Of a stretch of 64,000 nucleotides of DNA, positions 49,052 to 64,000 are shown one piece after another. This DNA comes from Luteolibacter luteus (GTDB taxonomy: Bacteria; Verrucomicrobiota; Verrucomicrobiia; Verrucomicrobiales; Akkermansiaceae). Location: contig NZ_CP051774.1 of assembly GCF_012913485.1 (NCBI RefSeq), forward strand, positions 4,216,001 through 4,280,000, in the 5' to 3' direction. Position 1 is the first letter of the stretch. Every line of letters begins with the position of its first letter. The position numbers and the translations under genes were made by a program. Under the pieces are notes generated by a model that saw nothing but the letters and a program-made list of their open reading frames with translations, was not told where the DNA came from and made no database searches.

Positions 49052-50346
49052 AAAGCTGCGCGCTTGGCGCGGTAGTAGCGCTCGAGGCCGAGGGCGACGG
49101 TGTCGGCGTATTCGCGGAGGATGGCGGGGTATTGCTTGCCGGCGATCTCGCGGGTGCCTTCGTAGTCGCCGGCTTGGATGCGTGCGTGGTCTTCGAGCGA
49201 GTTCATGACGTAGGGCTCGAAGTAAACAACGGGGCAGCGGTAGATGCGGTTGGCCAAAAGATTCCGCGCCCAGAGATATGGATTTCCATCTACGTTCCGG
49301 GAGTTCTTCGCCTCGGGATTGTAGATATAGGGAGGCATGCCGGTCTTCTCGACGAAGGCGGCGGCGGCATAGGTAGCGAGGCCGGTTTCCTCCCCGTGCA
49401 CGCCTTCAAGGAGCTTGGTGAGGAGGTCATGGCGCTGGTCCTCGAGAGCGACTTCACCATCGGTGTAGCCGCCGTTCAGGATCATGTGGAAGTGGTTTGC
49501 GGGAACGAGCGTGGGATTGGAGGGATCTCCCCATGCATCCGCGTTGAAATGGAGGCAGAGGACGATGTCTGGCTTGATGGTCTCGTTCACCAACTTGGCG
49601 CGGGCGCGGATTTCCGCGGTGCGGTAGAAGAGGCGCTCCGCGAGCTTGGCGATGTCACCGCCGGAAGTGCTGTGCCGTGCTTCATCCCGGAGCATCTCGG
49701 GGCGGATCGTGGTGACGGGTTCGGTCTTGTCCCGAACCATGGTGACCGTTGCTCCGAGACGTTCGAGTTGTGGCTTGAGCAGAAGGGCAACTTGAAGGGT
49801 CATGTCGCCTTCCTGGACGGGCTGATTGCCCGCGATCTGGAACCAGCGCTCCTCCATTTTCCCCCATCGGCCGCCGATATGGCCGGGATCGATGGCGATC
49901 CTGATGCCCTCCAGCGGCCGATCGGCGGGAGCGGCCGGAAGCGAGGAGACTGGACGCCAGTAGCGAGGGGGGGCGCTTTCAAGGCCCTCCGGGGAAAAAC
50001 GCAGGCGCAGCTCTTGGCCGGGGGAGGTGACGATTTTTACGTCCTGGGTGCCAACTTCGAACCAATCCCGCCAAGCCGGTGAAACGGTGAAAATCCCGTC
50101 CATCTGGCGCAGGAAGTCGCCGCGCGAAATGGTGGATTGGAAGCCATTGAGGGCAAGCCAGTCGGGTGTCCCGGCGAGATCGGATAGCGAGTGTGCCGGG
50201 GCGGGGGAGGGATCCTCCGGGGCCGGGGCGGGTGAGGGCGGGATGGAAGGCTGTTTCAGCCACACGATGGCGGCGGCCAAGCCGAGAATCCCGACGATCC
50301 AGAGGGGCAGGGTGCGGGGTGTCATCGGGAATTTGGCTTGGCGCAT
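49048..50346 (-). CDS. N-acetylmuramoyl-L-alanine amidase, membrane-anchored
   Basis: Amidase_3 family zinc hydrolase of 432 residues that cuts the peptide from muramic acid in peptidoglycan. An uncleaved-looking N-terminal membrane segment (about 13-30) is followed by a Pro-rich linker. The catalytic domain starts at about 147 with zinc ligand His156 (IAIDPGHIGG), probable Glu179 (QEGDMTLQVALLLKP) and His266 (CLHFNAD). About 90 residues before the domain are unrecognised. The stop codon lies inside the last unit of a 23-bp tandem array. The gene is divergent from the YmdB-like gene. Confidence 0.88.
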   Translation of the reverse strand: MRQAKFPMTPRTLPLWIVGILGLAAAIVWLKQPSIPPSPAPAPEDPSPAPAHSLSDLAGTPDWLALNGFQSTISRGDFLRQMDGIFTVSPAWRDWFEVGTQDVKIVTSPGQELRLRFSPEGLESAPPRYWRPVSSLPAAPADRPLEGIRIAIDPGHIGGRWGKMEERWFQIAGNQPVQEGDMTLQVALLLKPQLERLGATVTMVRDKTEPVTTIRPEMLRDEARHSTSGGDIAKLAERLFYRTAEIRARAKLVNETIKPDIVLCLHFNADAWGDPSNPTLVPANHFHMILNGGYTDGEVALEDQRHDLLTKLLEGVHGEETGLATYAAAAFVEKTGMPPYIYNPEAKNSRNVDGNPYLWARNLLANRIYRCPVVYFEPYVMNSLEDHARIQAGDYEGTREIAGKQYPAILREYADTVALGLERYYRAKRAAF

Positions 50347-50412
50347 CGGACGCTGCGGGGGTAAGGCTCCGGCACCGGAGCGATGGCGTTCCGGGCGAAA
50401 TCCCCCGATTTC

Positions 50413-51273
50413 ATGGAGCCTCTCCGCATACTTTTCTTAGGTGACATCGTCGGCGAACCTGGTCGCAAGGCGGTGATCGAGCATTTGCCTGCGCTACGCA
50501 AGGAACTGGAGCTCGATTTCATCATCGTCAACGGCGAGAATTCCGCTGGCGGGCGGGGAATCACGCCCCGCATCGCGATCGATTTGCTCCGAGCCGGAGC
50601 GGCTGTGATCACCACCGGCGACCATGTCTGGGATCAGGCGGAGATTGTCGATTATTTCCCCACGGAGCCGCGCTTGCTGCGCCCGATCAATTACCCGGCC
50701 GATACGCCGGGAAGCGGTTCGGTGGTGCTCGAAACCCCGAAAGGAAAGGTAGGGGTCATTCAGGCTCAGGGGCGTTCCTTCATGCAGCCGCCCTTGGAGA
50801 ATCCCTTCCTGATGGTCGAAGTGGAGGCTGAAAGGCTGCGCGCGGACGGGGTGCAGGTGATTTTCATGGACATGCACGCCGAGACCACGAGCGAGAAAAT
50901 CGCGATGTGCTGGGCGCTGGATGGCAAGGTCTCGGTGATCGTGGGCACCCACACCCACGTCCAGACGGCGGACGAGCGGATCCTGGCGGGTGGCACCGGC
51001 TGCCTCACCGACGCGGGGATGTGCGGGCCGGATGATTCGATCCTAGGGCGGGCTCCGGAATCCGTGGTGTGGCGTTTCCGCACCGGAATGCCGACGCGAT
51101 TCCCTATCGCTCAAGGACCCGTGCGCTTGTGCGGGGTGGTGGCAGATGTAGACCCCGAAAACGGCCGCTGTGTGGCGATCTCGCGCTTCAACCGCCTGAT
51201 CTCTTCGAAGGAAGTGGCCGAAAGTCCGGAAACGGCGGGTTCGGGGGTGGCTGAAGTGGTTGGTAACCAGTGA
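50413..51273 (+). CDS. YmdB-family metallophosphoesterase
   Basis: Cytoplasmic phosphoesterase of 286 residues, the usual length for YmdB/TIGR00282 proteins, which hydrolyse 2',3'-cyclic nucleotides in Bacillus relatives. The dimetal ligands are visible: Asp11 (LFLGDIVGEPGR), Glu42/Asn43 (VNGENSAGG), GDHVWDQ, DMHAETTSEK and GTHTHVQTAD. The ATG at 50413 gives the expected MEPLRILFLGDIVG start, while the frame upstream has no support. It is divergent from the amidase; a 16-base palindrome (50366-50381) lies between them. Confidence 0.9.
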   Translation: MEPLRILFLGDIVGEPGRKAVIEHLPALRKELELDFIIVNGENSAGGRGITPRIAIDLLRAGAAVITTGDHVWDQAEIVDYFPTEPRLLRPINYPADTPGSGSVVLETPKGKVGVIQAQGRSFMQPPLENPFLMVEVEAERLRADGVQVIFMDMHAETTSEKIAMCWALDGKVSVIVGTHTHVQTADERILAGGTGCLTDAGMCGPDDSILGRAPESVVWRFRTGMPTRFPIAQGPVRLCGVVADVDPENGRCVAISRFNRLISSKEVAESPETAGSGVAEVVGNQ

Positions 51274-51318
51274 ATTCTATGGTTTTTCCGACAAATCTTC
51301 TTTCAATCGATATTTTTT

Positions 51319-51347
51319 TTGACAGGATCGGCGGTTCCGGTCAACTT
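51319..51347 (+). promoter_or_regulatory. Possible promoter for tRNA-Thr and tuf
   Basis: An exact TTGACA at 51319-51324 follows a T-rich run. A weak -10 candidate, CAACTT, sits at 51342-51347 with 17-base spacing. The gap to tRNA-Thr is about 110 bases. The -35 is good and the -10 is poor. Confidence 0.35.
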
Positions 51348-51460
51348 CCGCCCCGCTTTTCCCGGAACCGACCAGGAAATTCGCGGGGGTCTTTGTCCCA
51401 TGAGACAAGATCCCCACGAAGTCCCCGGTAGTTCTCGGGGCCAGCGTCAACGCCGTTAAG

Positions 51461-51535
<75 letters not shown>

Positions 51536-51585
51536 GCGGCCGCATGACCGGACGAGCAGCAGCCCAACGCGAAACATCCACAACC

Positions 51586-52767
51586 ATGGCCAAAGAATCA
51601 TTCAAGCGGAACAAGCCGCACGTCAACATCGGCACCATCGGTCACGTTGACCACGGCAAGACTACTCTCACTGCAGCGATCACGAACACTCTCGCGGACA
51701 AGGGTTTCGCTGAGAAGAAGAGCTACGCTGACATCGACGCTGCTCCGGAAGAACGCGAGCGCGGCATCACGATCAACACCGCCCACGTCGAATACGAGAC
51801 CGACAACCGTCACTACGCGCACGTGGATTGCCCGGGTCACGCTGACTACGTGAAGAACATGATCACCGGTGCTGCCCAGATGGACGGTGGCATCCTCGTG
51901 GTGTCCGCTGCTGACGGCCCGATGCCGCAGACCCGCGAGCACATCCTTCTTGCCCGTCAGGTCGGCGTGCCGGCTCTGGTGGTGTTCATGAACAAGGTCG
52001 ACCTCGTTGACGACGCCGAGCTTCTCGAGCTTGTCGAAATGGAAGTTCGCGACCTCCTTTCCACCTACGAATTCCCGGGCGACGAAATCCCGATCGTGAT
52101 GGGCTCTGCCAAGCAGGCTCTCGACGGCGACGCGACCCACAAGGAAAACATCCTCAAGCTGATGGCTGCCGTGGACTCCTACATCCCGGAGCCGGAGCGC
52201 GCCATCGACAAGCCCTTCCTCATGCCTGTGGAAGACGTGTTCTCGATCGAAGGTCGTGGAACGGTCTGCACCGGTCGTGTGGAGCGCGGCATTATCAAGA
52301 AGATGGAAGAAGTCGAGATCGTTGGTATCCGCGACACGCAGAAGACCACCGTCACCGACATCGAAATGTTCCGCAAGCTGCTCGACGAAGGTCGTGCAGG
52401 TGACAACGTGGGTCTCCTGATCCGCGGTCTGAAGAAGAACGACGTCGAGCGCGGCCAGGTGATCGCCAAGCCGGGTTCGGTGAAGGCGCACAGCAAGTTC
52501 AAGGGCGAGATCTACGTCCTGTCCAAGGACGAAGGTGGCCGTCACACCCCGTTCTTCTCGAACTACCGCCCGCAGTTCTACTTCCGCACCACCGACGTGA
52601 CCGGCAGCATCAAGCTTCCGGAAGGCGTGGAAATGGTGATGCCGGGCGACAACGTGAACCTCGAAGTCGAGCTCATCACGCCGATCGCCATGGAGCAGAC
52701 CATGCGCTTCGCTATCCGCGAAGGCGGCCGCACCGTGGGTGCCGGTCGTGTCAGCGAAATTCTTTGA
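51586..52767 (+). CDS. tuf: Elongation factor Tu
   Basis: GTPase that delivers aminoacyl-tRNA to the ribosome, 393 residues. G motifs: GHVDHGKTT (P-loop), RGITIN (switch I), DCPGHADY (switch II) and NKVD. Domains 2 and 3 follow. The ATG at 51586 gives the standard [16 protein letters not shown] start; the frame upstream is not supported. It is flanked by tRNA-Thr and tRNA-Trp, in the common bacterial tRNA-tuf-tRNA-secE arrangement. The str operon partner fusA is not in the window, so a second copy may exist elsewhere. Confidence 0.98.
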   Translation: MAKESFKRNKPHVNIGTIGHVDHGKTTLTAAITNTLADKGFAEKKSYADIDAAPEERERGITINTAHVEYETDNRHYAHVDCPGHADYVKNMITGAAQMDGGILVVSAADGPMPQTREHILLARQVGVPALVVFMNKVDLVDDAELLELVEMEVRDLLSTYEFPGDEIPIVMGSAKQALDGDATHKENILKLMAAVDSYIPEPERAIDKPFLMPVEDVFSIEGRGTVCTGRVERGIIKKMEEVEIVGIRDTQKTTVTDIEMFRKLLDEGRAGDNVGLLIRGLKKNDVERGQVIAKPGSVKAHSKFKGEIYVLSKDEGGRHTPFFSNYRPQFYFRTTDVTGSIKLPEGVEMVMPGDNVNLEVELITPIAMEQTMRFAIREGGRTVGAGRVSEIL

Positions 52768-52888
52768 CTTACCCTAAGGTAGGTCCTCAGTCTGTCGCCC
52801 CGCGACATCCGGCTGAGACGATTTCCGGGGCATTTCGGCAAGTTGCCGGGGTGCCCCGCCATCGCCTCCACCGGTGAAGAAGGAAAAT

Positions 52889-52964
52889 ACGGAAGTAGCT
52901 CAATTGGTAGAGTAGCGGTCTCCAAAACCGTTGGTTGTGGGTTCGAGTCCCACCTTCCGTGCCA
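52889..52964 (+). tRNA. tRNA-Trp (anticodon CCA)
   Basis: A 76-base cloverleaf: acceptor ACGGAAG pairs with CTTCCGT, D arm AGCTCAATTGGTAGAG, anticodon loop CTCCAAA, T arm with GTTCGAGTC, and an encoded CCA at 52962-52964. It sits between tuf and secE, as in many bacteria. Confidence 0.97.
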
Positions 52965-52998
52965 TCCCCCTCCCGCAAATTTCGAAGGTTAATCCGGC

Positions 52999-53226
52999 AT
53001 GTTCGCAAAAGTCTCACGTTTCGTCGGCGAAGTAAAAGGCGAGCTCCGCAAGGCCAACTGGCCTTGGGAGGCAGATCCGAAGGTCAAGGGTTTCAAGAAA
53101 TACAAGGAACTCACGGATTCCACGGTGGTGGTGCTGATTGCGACGATCCTGCTGGCCGGCTTTGTTTCCGCCTGGGACTTCATTTGCACCTACGTCCTGA
53201 ATTTCATCACGTCCTTCGGACACTGA
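52999..53226 (+). CDS. secE: Preprotein translocase subunit SecE
   Basis: Single-span SecE of 75 residues, part of the SecYEG channel in the inner membrane. The amphipathic helix FVGEVKGELRKANWP precedes one membrane segment (TVVVLIATILLAGFVSAWDF), the minimal form outside enterobacteria. It is followed by nusG after 38 bases in the standard order. Confidence 0.95.
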   Translation: MFAKVSRFVGEVKGELRKANWPWEADPKVKGFKKYKELTDSTVVVLIATILLAGFVSAWDFICTYVLNFITSFGH

Positions 53227-53264
53227 TTTCCCGCTCTCCCGGTTAGCTTTTTCCGATTCCCGTC

Positions 53265-53831
53265 ATGCCTGCACCGTCTCCAGAGAACCAGTGGTACGTG
53301 GTCCATGTCCTTTCCGGACAGGAAGGAAGGGTTCGCGACCGCATCCTCCGCCAGCGTGAAGCGGAAGAGATGGGGGAATACATTTACGAGGTGCTGGTTC
53401 CGACCGAGATGGTTTCCGAGATTCGCCGCGGCAAGAAGACTTCCACGAAGCGGAAGTTCTTCCCGGGCTACATCATCGTGAACATGAACCTCCTGACTCC
53501 TGACAACCAGCTCGTCGAGAAGACCTGGTATTTCATCAAGGAGATGGAGGGAGTGATCGGCTTCGCCGGCACCAAGGACCGTCCGATCCCGATGCGCCAG
53601 AGCGAAGTGGACGGCATGCTTTCCCAGATCAAGGAGCGTGAGGAGCACGCCCGCCCTGCCATCAGTTTCGAAGTCGGCGATACCGTGAAGGTCGCCGACG
53701 GTCCGTTCCAAAGCCAGAACGGCATCGTCGAGGAAATCGACCCCGAGCGCGGCAAGCTGCGCGTGGCGGTCACGATCTTCGGTCGCTCCACTCCGGTGGA
53801 ACTTGAATACTGGCAGGTCGAACGCGCCTGA
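53265..53831 (+). CDS. nusG: Transcription termination/antitermination protein NusG
   Basis: Transcription elongation factor of 188 residues that binds RNA polymerase and couples it to Rho or the ribosome. The NGN domain starts at NQWYVVHVLSGQEGRVRDRI and runs to about 115, with KFFPGYIIVNM and YFIKEMEGVIGFAG. The KOW domain begins around EVGDTVKVADGPFQSQNGIV and ends LEYWQVE. It lies between secE and rplK, its canonical place. Confidence 0.97.
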   Translation: MPAPSPENQWYVVHVLSGQEGRVRDRILRQREAEEMGEYIYEVLVPTEMVSEIRRGKKTSTKRKFFPGYIIVNMNLLTPDNQLVEKTWYFIKEMEGVIGFAGTKDRPIPMRQSEVDGMLSQIKEREEHARPAISFEVGDTVKVADGPFQSQNGIVEEIDPERGKLRVAVTIFGRSTPVELEYWQVERA

Positions 53832-53878
53832 TCTTCACACGCTCTTAAACATCCCGATCCCGCAATCCCTCTACCACC

Positions 53879-54307
53879 ATGGCCAAGGAAGTCGTTAAAG
53901 TCATCAAGCTCCAGATTCCTGCCGGAGCTGCCAACCCGTCCCCGCCTGTCGGTCCCGCACTCGGCCAAGCTGGTGTGAACATCATGGGCTTCTGCAAGGA
54001 GTTCAATGCCCAGACCCAGAGCCAGTCCGGCGACGTGCTCCCGGTCGTGATCTCGGTCTACAAGGACAAGAGCTTCACCTTCATCACCAAGAAGCCCCCG
54101 GCGGGCAACCTGCTGAAGAAGGCCGCCGGTCTCGCATCCGGCTCGAAGGAAGCAAACAAGATCAAGGTCGGCAAGATCACCAAGGCGAAGCTCATGGAAG
54201 TGGTCGCCATCAAGATGCCTGACCTGAACACCAAGGACCCCGAGGCTGCGGCCCGGATCCTGGCTGGCACCGCCCGCCAGATGGGTCTTGAGATCGAAGG
54301 CATGTAA
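53879..54307 (+). CDS. rplK: 50S ribosomal protein L11
   Basis: L11 of 142 residues, which with 23S rRNA forms the GTPase-associated centre. It has the proline-rich N domain ([20 protein letters not shown]), [13 protein letters not shown] and the C-terminal RNA-binding part ([17 protein letters not shown]). It is followed by rplA after 89 bases; a hairpin with GCTCC/GGAGC arms lies in that gap and may be part of L1 autoregulation, which is not demonstrated. Confidence 0.97.
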   Translation: MAKEVVKVIKLQIPAGAANPSPPVGPALGQAGVNIMGFCKEFNAQTQSQSGDVLPVVISVYKDKSFTFITKKPPAGNLLKKAAGLASGSKEANKIKVGKITKAKLMEVVAIKMPDLNTKDPEAAARILAGTARQMGLEIEGM

Positions 54308-54396
54308 TTTTCCGCTCCGGCTCTCGTGGCTGGAGCTCCGAAACCGCAGGAGGGCTCGTCAATCGGGCGGGTCCGCCAGCACTGCAAAGAAGAAAC

Positions 54397-55095
54397 ATGA
54401 AGAACCGCAGCAAGCGCTACGAGAAAGCCTCCGCCCTCGTGCAGGCAGGCAAGTCCTACGGCTTGGAAGAAGCTGTCGGCACCGTGAAGAAGTTCCCGGC
54501 ACCGAAGTTTGACCCGACCGTTACCGTTTCCTTCCACCTCGGCGTGGATCCCCGCAAGAGCGACCAGATGGTCCGTGGTTCCGTCGCCCTGCCGCACGGC
54601 ACGGGTAAGAACGTCCGCGTGGCTGTCTTCGCCGCCGGTGCCGCCGCTGAAGCAGCCGAGGCTGCCGGCGCGGAATTCGTCGGTTTCGAAGACCTGATCA
54701 AGCGCGTTCAGGGCGGCTTCACCGACTTCGACGTGGCGATCGCCACGCCGGATGCGATGACCGAAGTCCGCAAGATCGCCCGTGTTCTTGGTCCCCGCGG
54801 CCTGATGCCGAACCCGAAGACCGGCACTGTCACCGACGACACCGCCAAGGCGGTGAAGGAAGTGAAGGCCGGCCGTATCGACTACAAGCTCGACAAGAAC
54901 GGCAACGTCTCCGGCGCTGTCGGCAAGGCGTCCTTCTCTGAGGAAGCCCTTCTCGAAAACGCCCGCGCTTTCATCGATAGCGTGGTGCGCGCCAAGCCTG
55001 CCTCTGCAAAGGGCAACTACGTCCGCAGCGTGACTGTCGCTGCATCCATGTGCCCCGGCATCCCTCTGGAGTCCGGCGTCTACACCAAGGCTTAA
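54397..55095 (+). CDS. rplA: 50S ribosomal protein L1
   Basis: L1 of 232 residues forms the mobile L1 stalk at the E site and in E. coli represses rplKA. Motifs are [33 protein letters not shown] and [17 protein letters not shown], plus the C-terminal [15 protein letters not shown]. It is separated from rplJ by only 12 bases. Its length is standard. Confidence 0.97.
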   Translation: MKNRSKRYEKASALVQAGKSYGLEEAVGTVKKFPAPKFDPTVTVSFHLGVDPRKSDQMVRGSVALPHGTGKNVRVAVFAAGAAAEAAEAAGAEFVGFEDLIKRVQGGFTDFDVAIATPDAMTEVRKIARVLGPRGLMPNPKTGTVTDDTAKAVKEVKAGRIDYKLDKNGNVSGAVGKASFSEEALLENARAFIDSVVRAKPASAKGNYVRSVTVAASMCPGIPLESGVYTKA

Positions 55096-55107
55096 TTTCC
55101 CACGACC

Positions 55108-55632
55108 ATGAATCCCGACAAGAAAGTCATCATCGACCAATTGCTCGAAAAGGTGAACGCCTCGCCGTACGTGCTCGTGGTGGATTACACCGGCATGACG
55201 GTTCCTCAGTTCTCCGAGCTCCGTAACCGCCTGGGTGCGGCCGGTGCCGAGTGCCACGTCGCCAAGAACACCTACGTGAAGAAGGCACTCTCCGAAGCCG
55301 GTCTCCCGGACATCGGTGAGTCGCTGATCGGCCAGACCGCTTTCGTCACCGGCAGCAGCGAAGTTTTCGCCGCCGCCAAGGCGATCAAGAACTTCGAAAA
55401 GGAGTTCAAGAAGCCGGAACTGAAAGTTGGCATCCTCGACGGAGCGATCCTTGACGCCGACAAGCTCAAGACCATCGCCGACATCCCGTCCCGCGAAGCG
55501 ATCCTTTCCCAACTGCTTGCCACGATCCTCGAGCCGTCCACCCGGATCGCCCGTGTCATCCAGAAGAAGTTCAACCCGGACGCGGACTCCAAGTCCGACG
55601 AAGCTGCCGCCGAACCGGCTGCAGAAGCCTGA
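55108..55632 (+). CDS. rplJ: 50S ribosomal protein L10
   Basis: L10 of 174 residues anchors the L7/L12 stalk and represses its operon in E. coli. The N-terminal rRNA-binding domain is seen in SPYVLVVDYTGMTVPQFSEL and the L12-binding helix in the Ala/Lys-rich C-terminal 30 residues. It is followed by an unusually hairpin-rich 135-base spacer before rplL. Confidence 0.96.
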   Translation: MNPDKKVIIDQLLEKVNASPYVLVVDYTGMTVPQFSELRNRLGAAGAECHVAKNTYVKKALSEAGLPDIGESLIGQTAFVTGSSEVFAAAKAIKNFEKEFKKPELKVGILDGAILDADKLKTIADIPSREAILSQLLATILEPSTRIARVIQKKFNPDADSKSDEAAAEPAAEA

Positions 55633-55649
55633 TAAGAATCTGACCAGAC

Positions 55650-55738
55650 GGCAGCGGCGTCTCCCGCCGCTGCCTGAACCCACAATGGTTCCTCGTCGGG
55701 GTGGCGGCCGCCACTCTCAAATGTCCGGAAGCCTCCGG
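55650..55738 (+). promoter_or_regulatory. Three hairpins in the rplJ-rplL spacer
   Basis: A 10-bp perfect stem (GGCAGCGGCG/CGCCGCTGCC, 55650-55674), a 14-base perfect palindrome (GTGGCGGCCGCCAC, 55701-55714) and CCGGA/TCCGG (55725-55738) fill the gap. They end 17 bases before a strong AAAGGAG ribosome site and the rplL ATG. They may partly terminate, be RNase sites or set L10:L12 stoichiometry. Confidence 0.6.
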
Positions 55739-55767
55739 GTGCGACGATACCGCAAAGGAGAAATACA

Positions 55768-56139
55768 ATGGCCAATATCGAACAACTCGTTGAAGAACTC
55801 GGCAAGCTCACCGTTCTGGAAGCTGCCGACCTCGTGAAGAAGCTGGAAGAAACCTGGGGCGTTTCCGCCGCAGCTCCTGTAGGCGTCGCCGTGGCCGCTG
55901 GCCCAGTCGAAGCTGCTGAAGAAAAGACCGAATTCGACGTCGTCATCACCGACGGTGGTGCGAACAAGATCGCCGTCATCAAGGCTGTCCGCGAAGTTTC
56001 GCCGGGCCTGGGCCTTGCGGATGCGAAGAAGGTCGTCGAAAGTGCTCCTGCCAAGGTGCTCGAAGGTGTCTCCAAGGACGCCGCCGAAGCTGCCAAGAAG
56101 AAGCTCGAAGAGGCCGGCGCCAAGGTCGATCTCAAGTAA
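55768..56139 (+). CDS. rplL: 50S ribosomal protein L7/L12
   Basis: Acidic stalk protein of 123 residues, dimeric and multi-copy on the ribosome, which recruits translation factors. It has an N-terminal dimerisation domain ([20 protein letters not shown]), an Ala-rich hinge at about 40-55 and a C-terminal domain with [20 protein letters not shown] and [23 protein letters not shown] stands 8 bases before the ATG. A 13-bp hairpin downstream separates it from rpoB. Confidence 0.98.
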   Translation: MANIEQLVEELGKLTVLEAADLVKKLEETWGVSAAAPVGVAVAAGPVEAAEEKTEFDVVITDGGANKIAVIKAVREVSPGLGLADAKKVVESAPAKVLEGVSKDAAEAAKKKLEEAGAKVDLK

Positions 56140-56156
56140 TCCAGTTTACCGGATTT

Positions 56157-56187
56157 GCTTCGCGGCCGGAGACCCCGGCCGCGAAGC
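56157..56187 (+). terminator. Attenuator-like hairpin between rplL and rpoB
   Basis: GCTTCGCGGCCGG and CCGGCCGCGAAGC form a 13-bp perfect stem with a 5-base loop, 17 bases after the rplL stop. There is no U tract, so it is more likely a partial terminator or RNase III site, as at the same position in E. coli. It would lower rpoBC relative to the stalk proteins. Confidence 0.7.
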
Positions 56188-56327
56188 CATTTCCCGGAAC
56201 CGGCGGAAGCCGTCACCAAAAACAGCGACAGTTTCCGCCGATCCCGGACTCTCTCACCAGTCTCTGAATCTCATCTGCCCGGCACCGCTAGCGGTCCGGG
56301 CTCAACTTGCAAGCACCACATCAAGCC

Positions 56328-60215
<3,888 letters not shown>

Positions 60216-60258
60216 TAGCCCGAACCACGAACCGATACCCTAACGAGCATTCGATATC

Positions 60259-64000
<3,742 letters not shown>

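Noticed and set aside
48411-50082. Long frames running through the 23-bp array
   Set aside because: A 23-base period keeps all frames open. The translated Trp/Arg/Gly repeats are an artefact of tandem DNA.

Overview
The window is GC-rich bacterial chromosome, most likely from a member of the Verrucomicrobiota (order Verrucomicrobiales, something like Luteolibacter or Haloferula). The genus is inferred. The phylum rests on a large secreted protein of the Verru_Chthon cassette protein A type, a run of four exported sulfatases, LamG and PA14 domain proteins, a cytochrome c/PA14 protein paired with a beta-propeller dehydrogenase-like protein, and a sigma factor with a C-terminal membrane extension. 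No phage, insertion sequence, rRNA or CRISPR array was found.

Layout. 1-13389 holds the two halves of the translation cluster rpmI-rplT and pheS-pheT, all on the minus strand. They are separated by about 10.6 kb carrying a GH43-like secreted protein, a membrane-tethered ECF sigma factor, purU, an RND efflux pair and a divergent two-component system. 13532-16271 holds a YdjM-type membrane protein and a Tat-exported 5'-nucleotidase-like enzyme. 16334-20951 is a polyphosphate locus (ppk1, a Ppx-like protein, divergent ppk2). 20958-23706 holds a small lipoprotein, a CbiX-like protein with an overlapping Fe-S partner gene, a lipoate ligase-like gene and tRNA-Pro.

23800-38521 is a 14.7 kb block entirely on the minus strand. 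In transcription order it holds a 1147-residue LamG protein with an internal duplication, a 1140-residue Verru_Chthon A-like protein with a pilin-like N-terminus, an unknown exported protein, and four sulfatases. It looks like a cell-surface and sulfated-polysaccharide locus. Its upstream 890-base gene-free interval (38522-39412) carries several strong hairpins and a 52-codon upstream ORF. It is the best place in the window for an undescribed RNA element.

39413-50346 is mixed: a chromate transporter, small exported proteins, an epimerase/YitT pair, an orphan HsdR-N nuclease-like gene of AT-richer composition, the dehydrogenase/cytochrome pair, a repeat-rich gap with thirteen 23-bp tandem units, and a cell-wall amidase. 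50413-64000 is housekeeping: a YmdB-like phosphoesterase, tRNA-Thr, tuf, tRNA-Trp, secE, nusG, rplK, rplA, rplJ, rplL, rpoB and rpoC (running off the edge), in the classic order.

A dispersed intergenic repeat of about 175-185 bp occurs three times in the same orientation (5836, 27350, 48463). Each copy has a nested palindrome at its left end and a conserved TTTCTACTGCC-type block at its right end.
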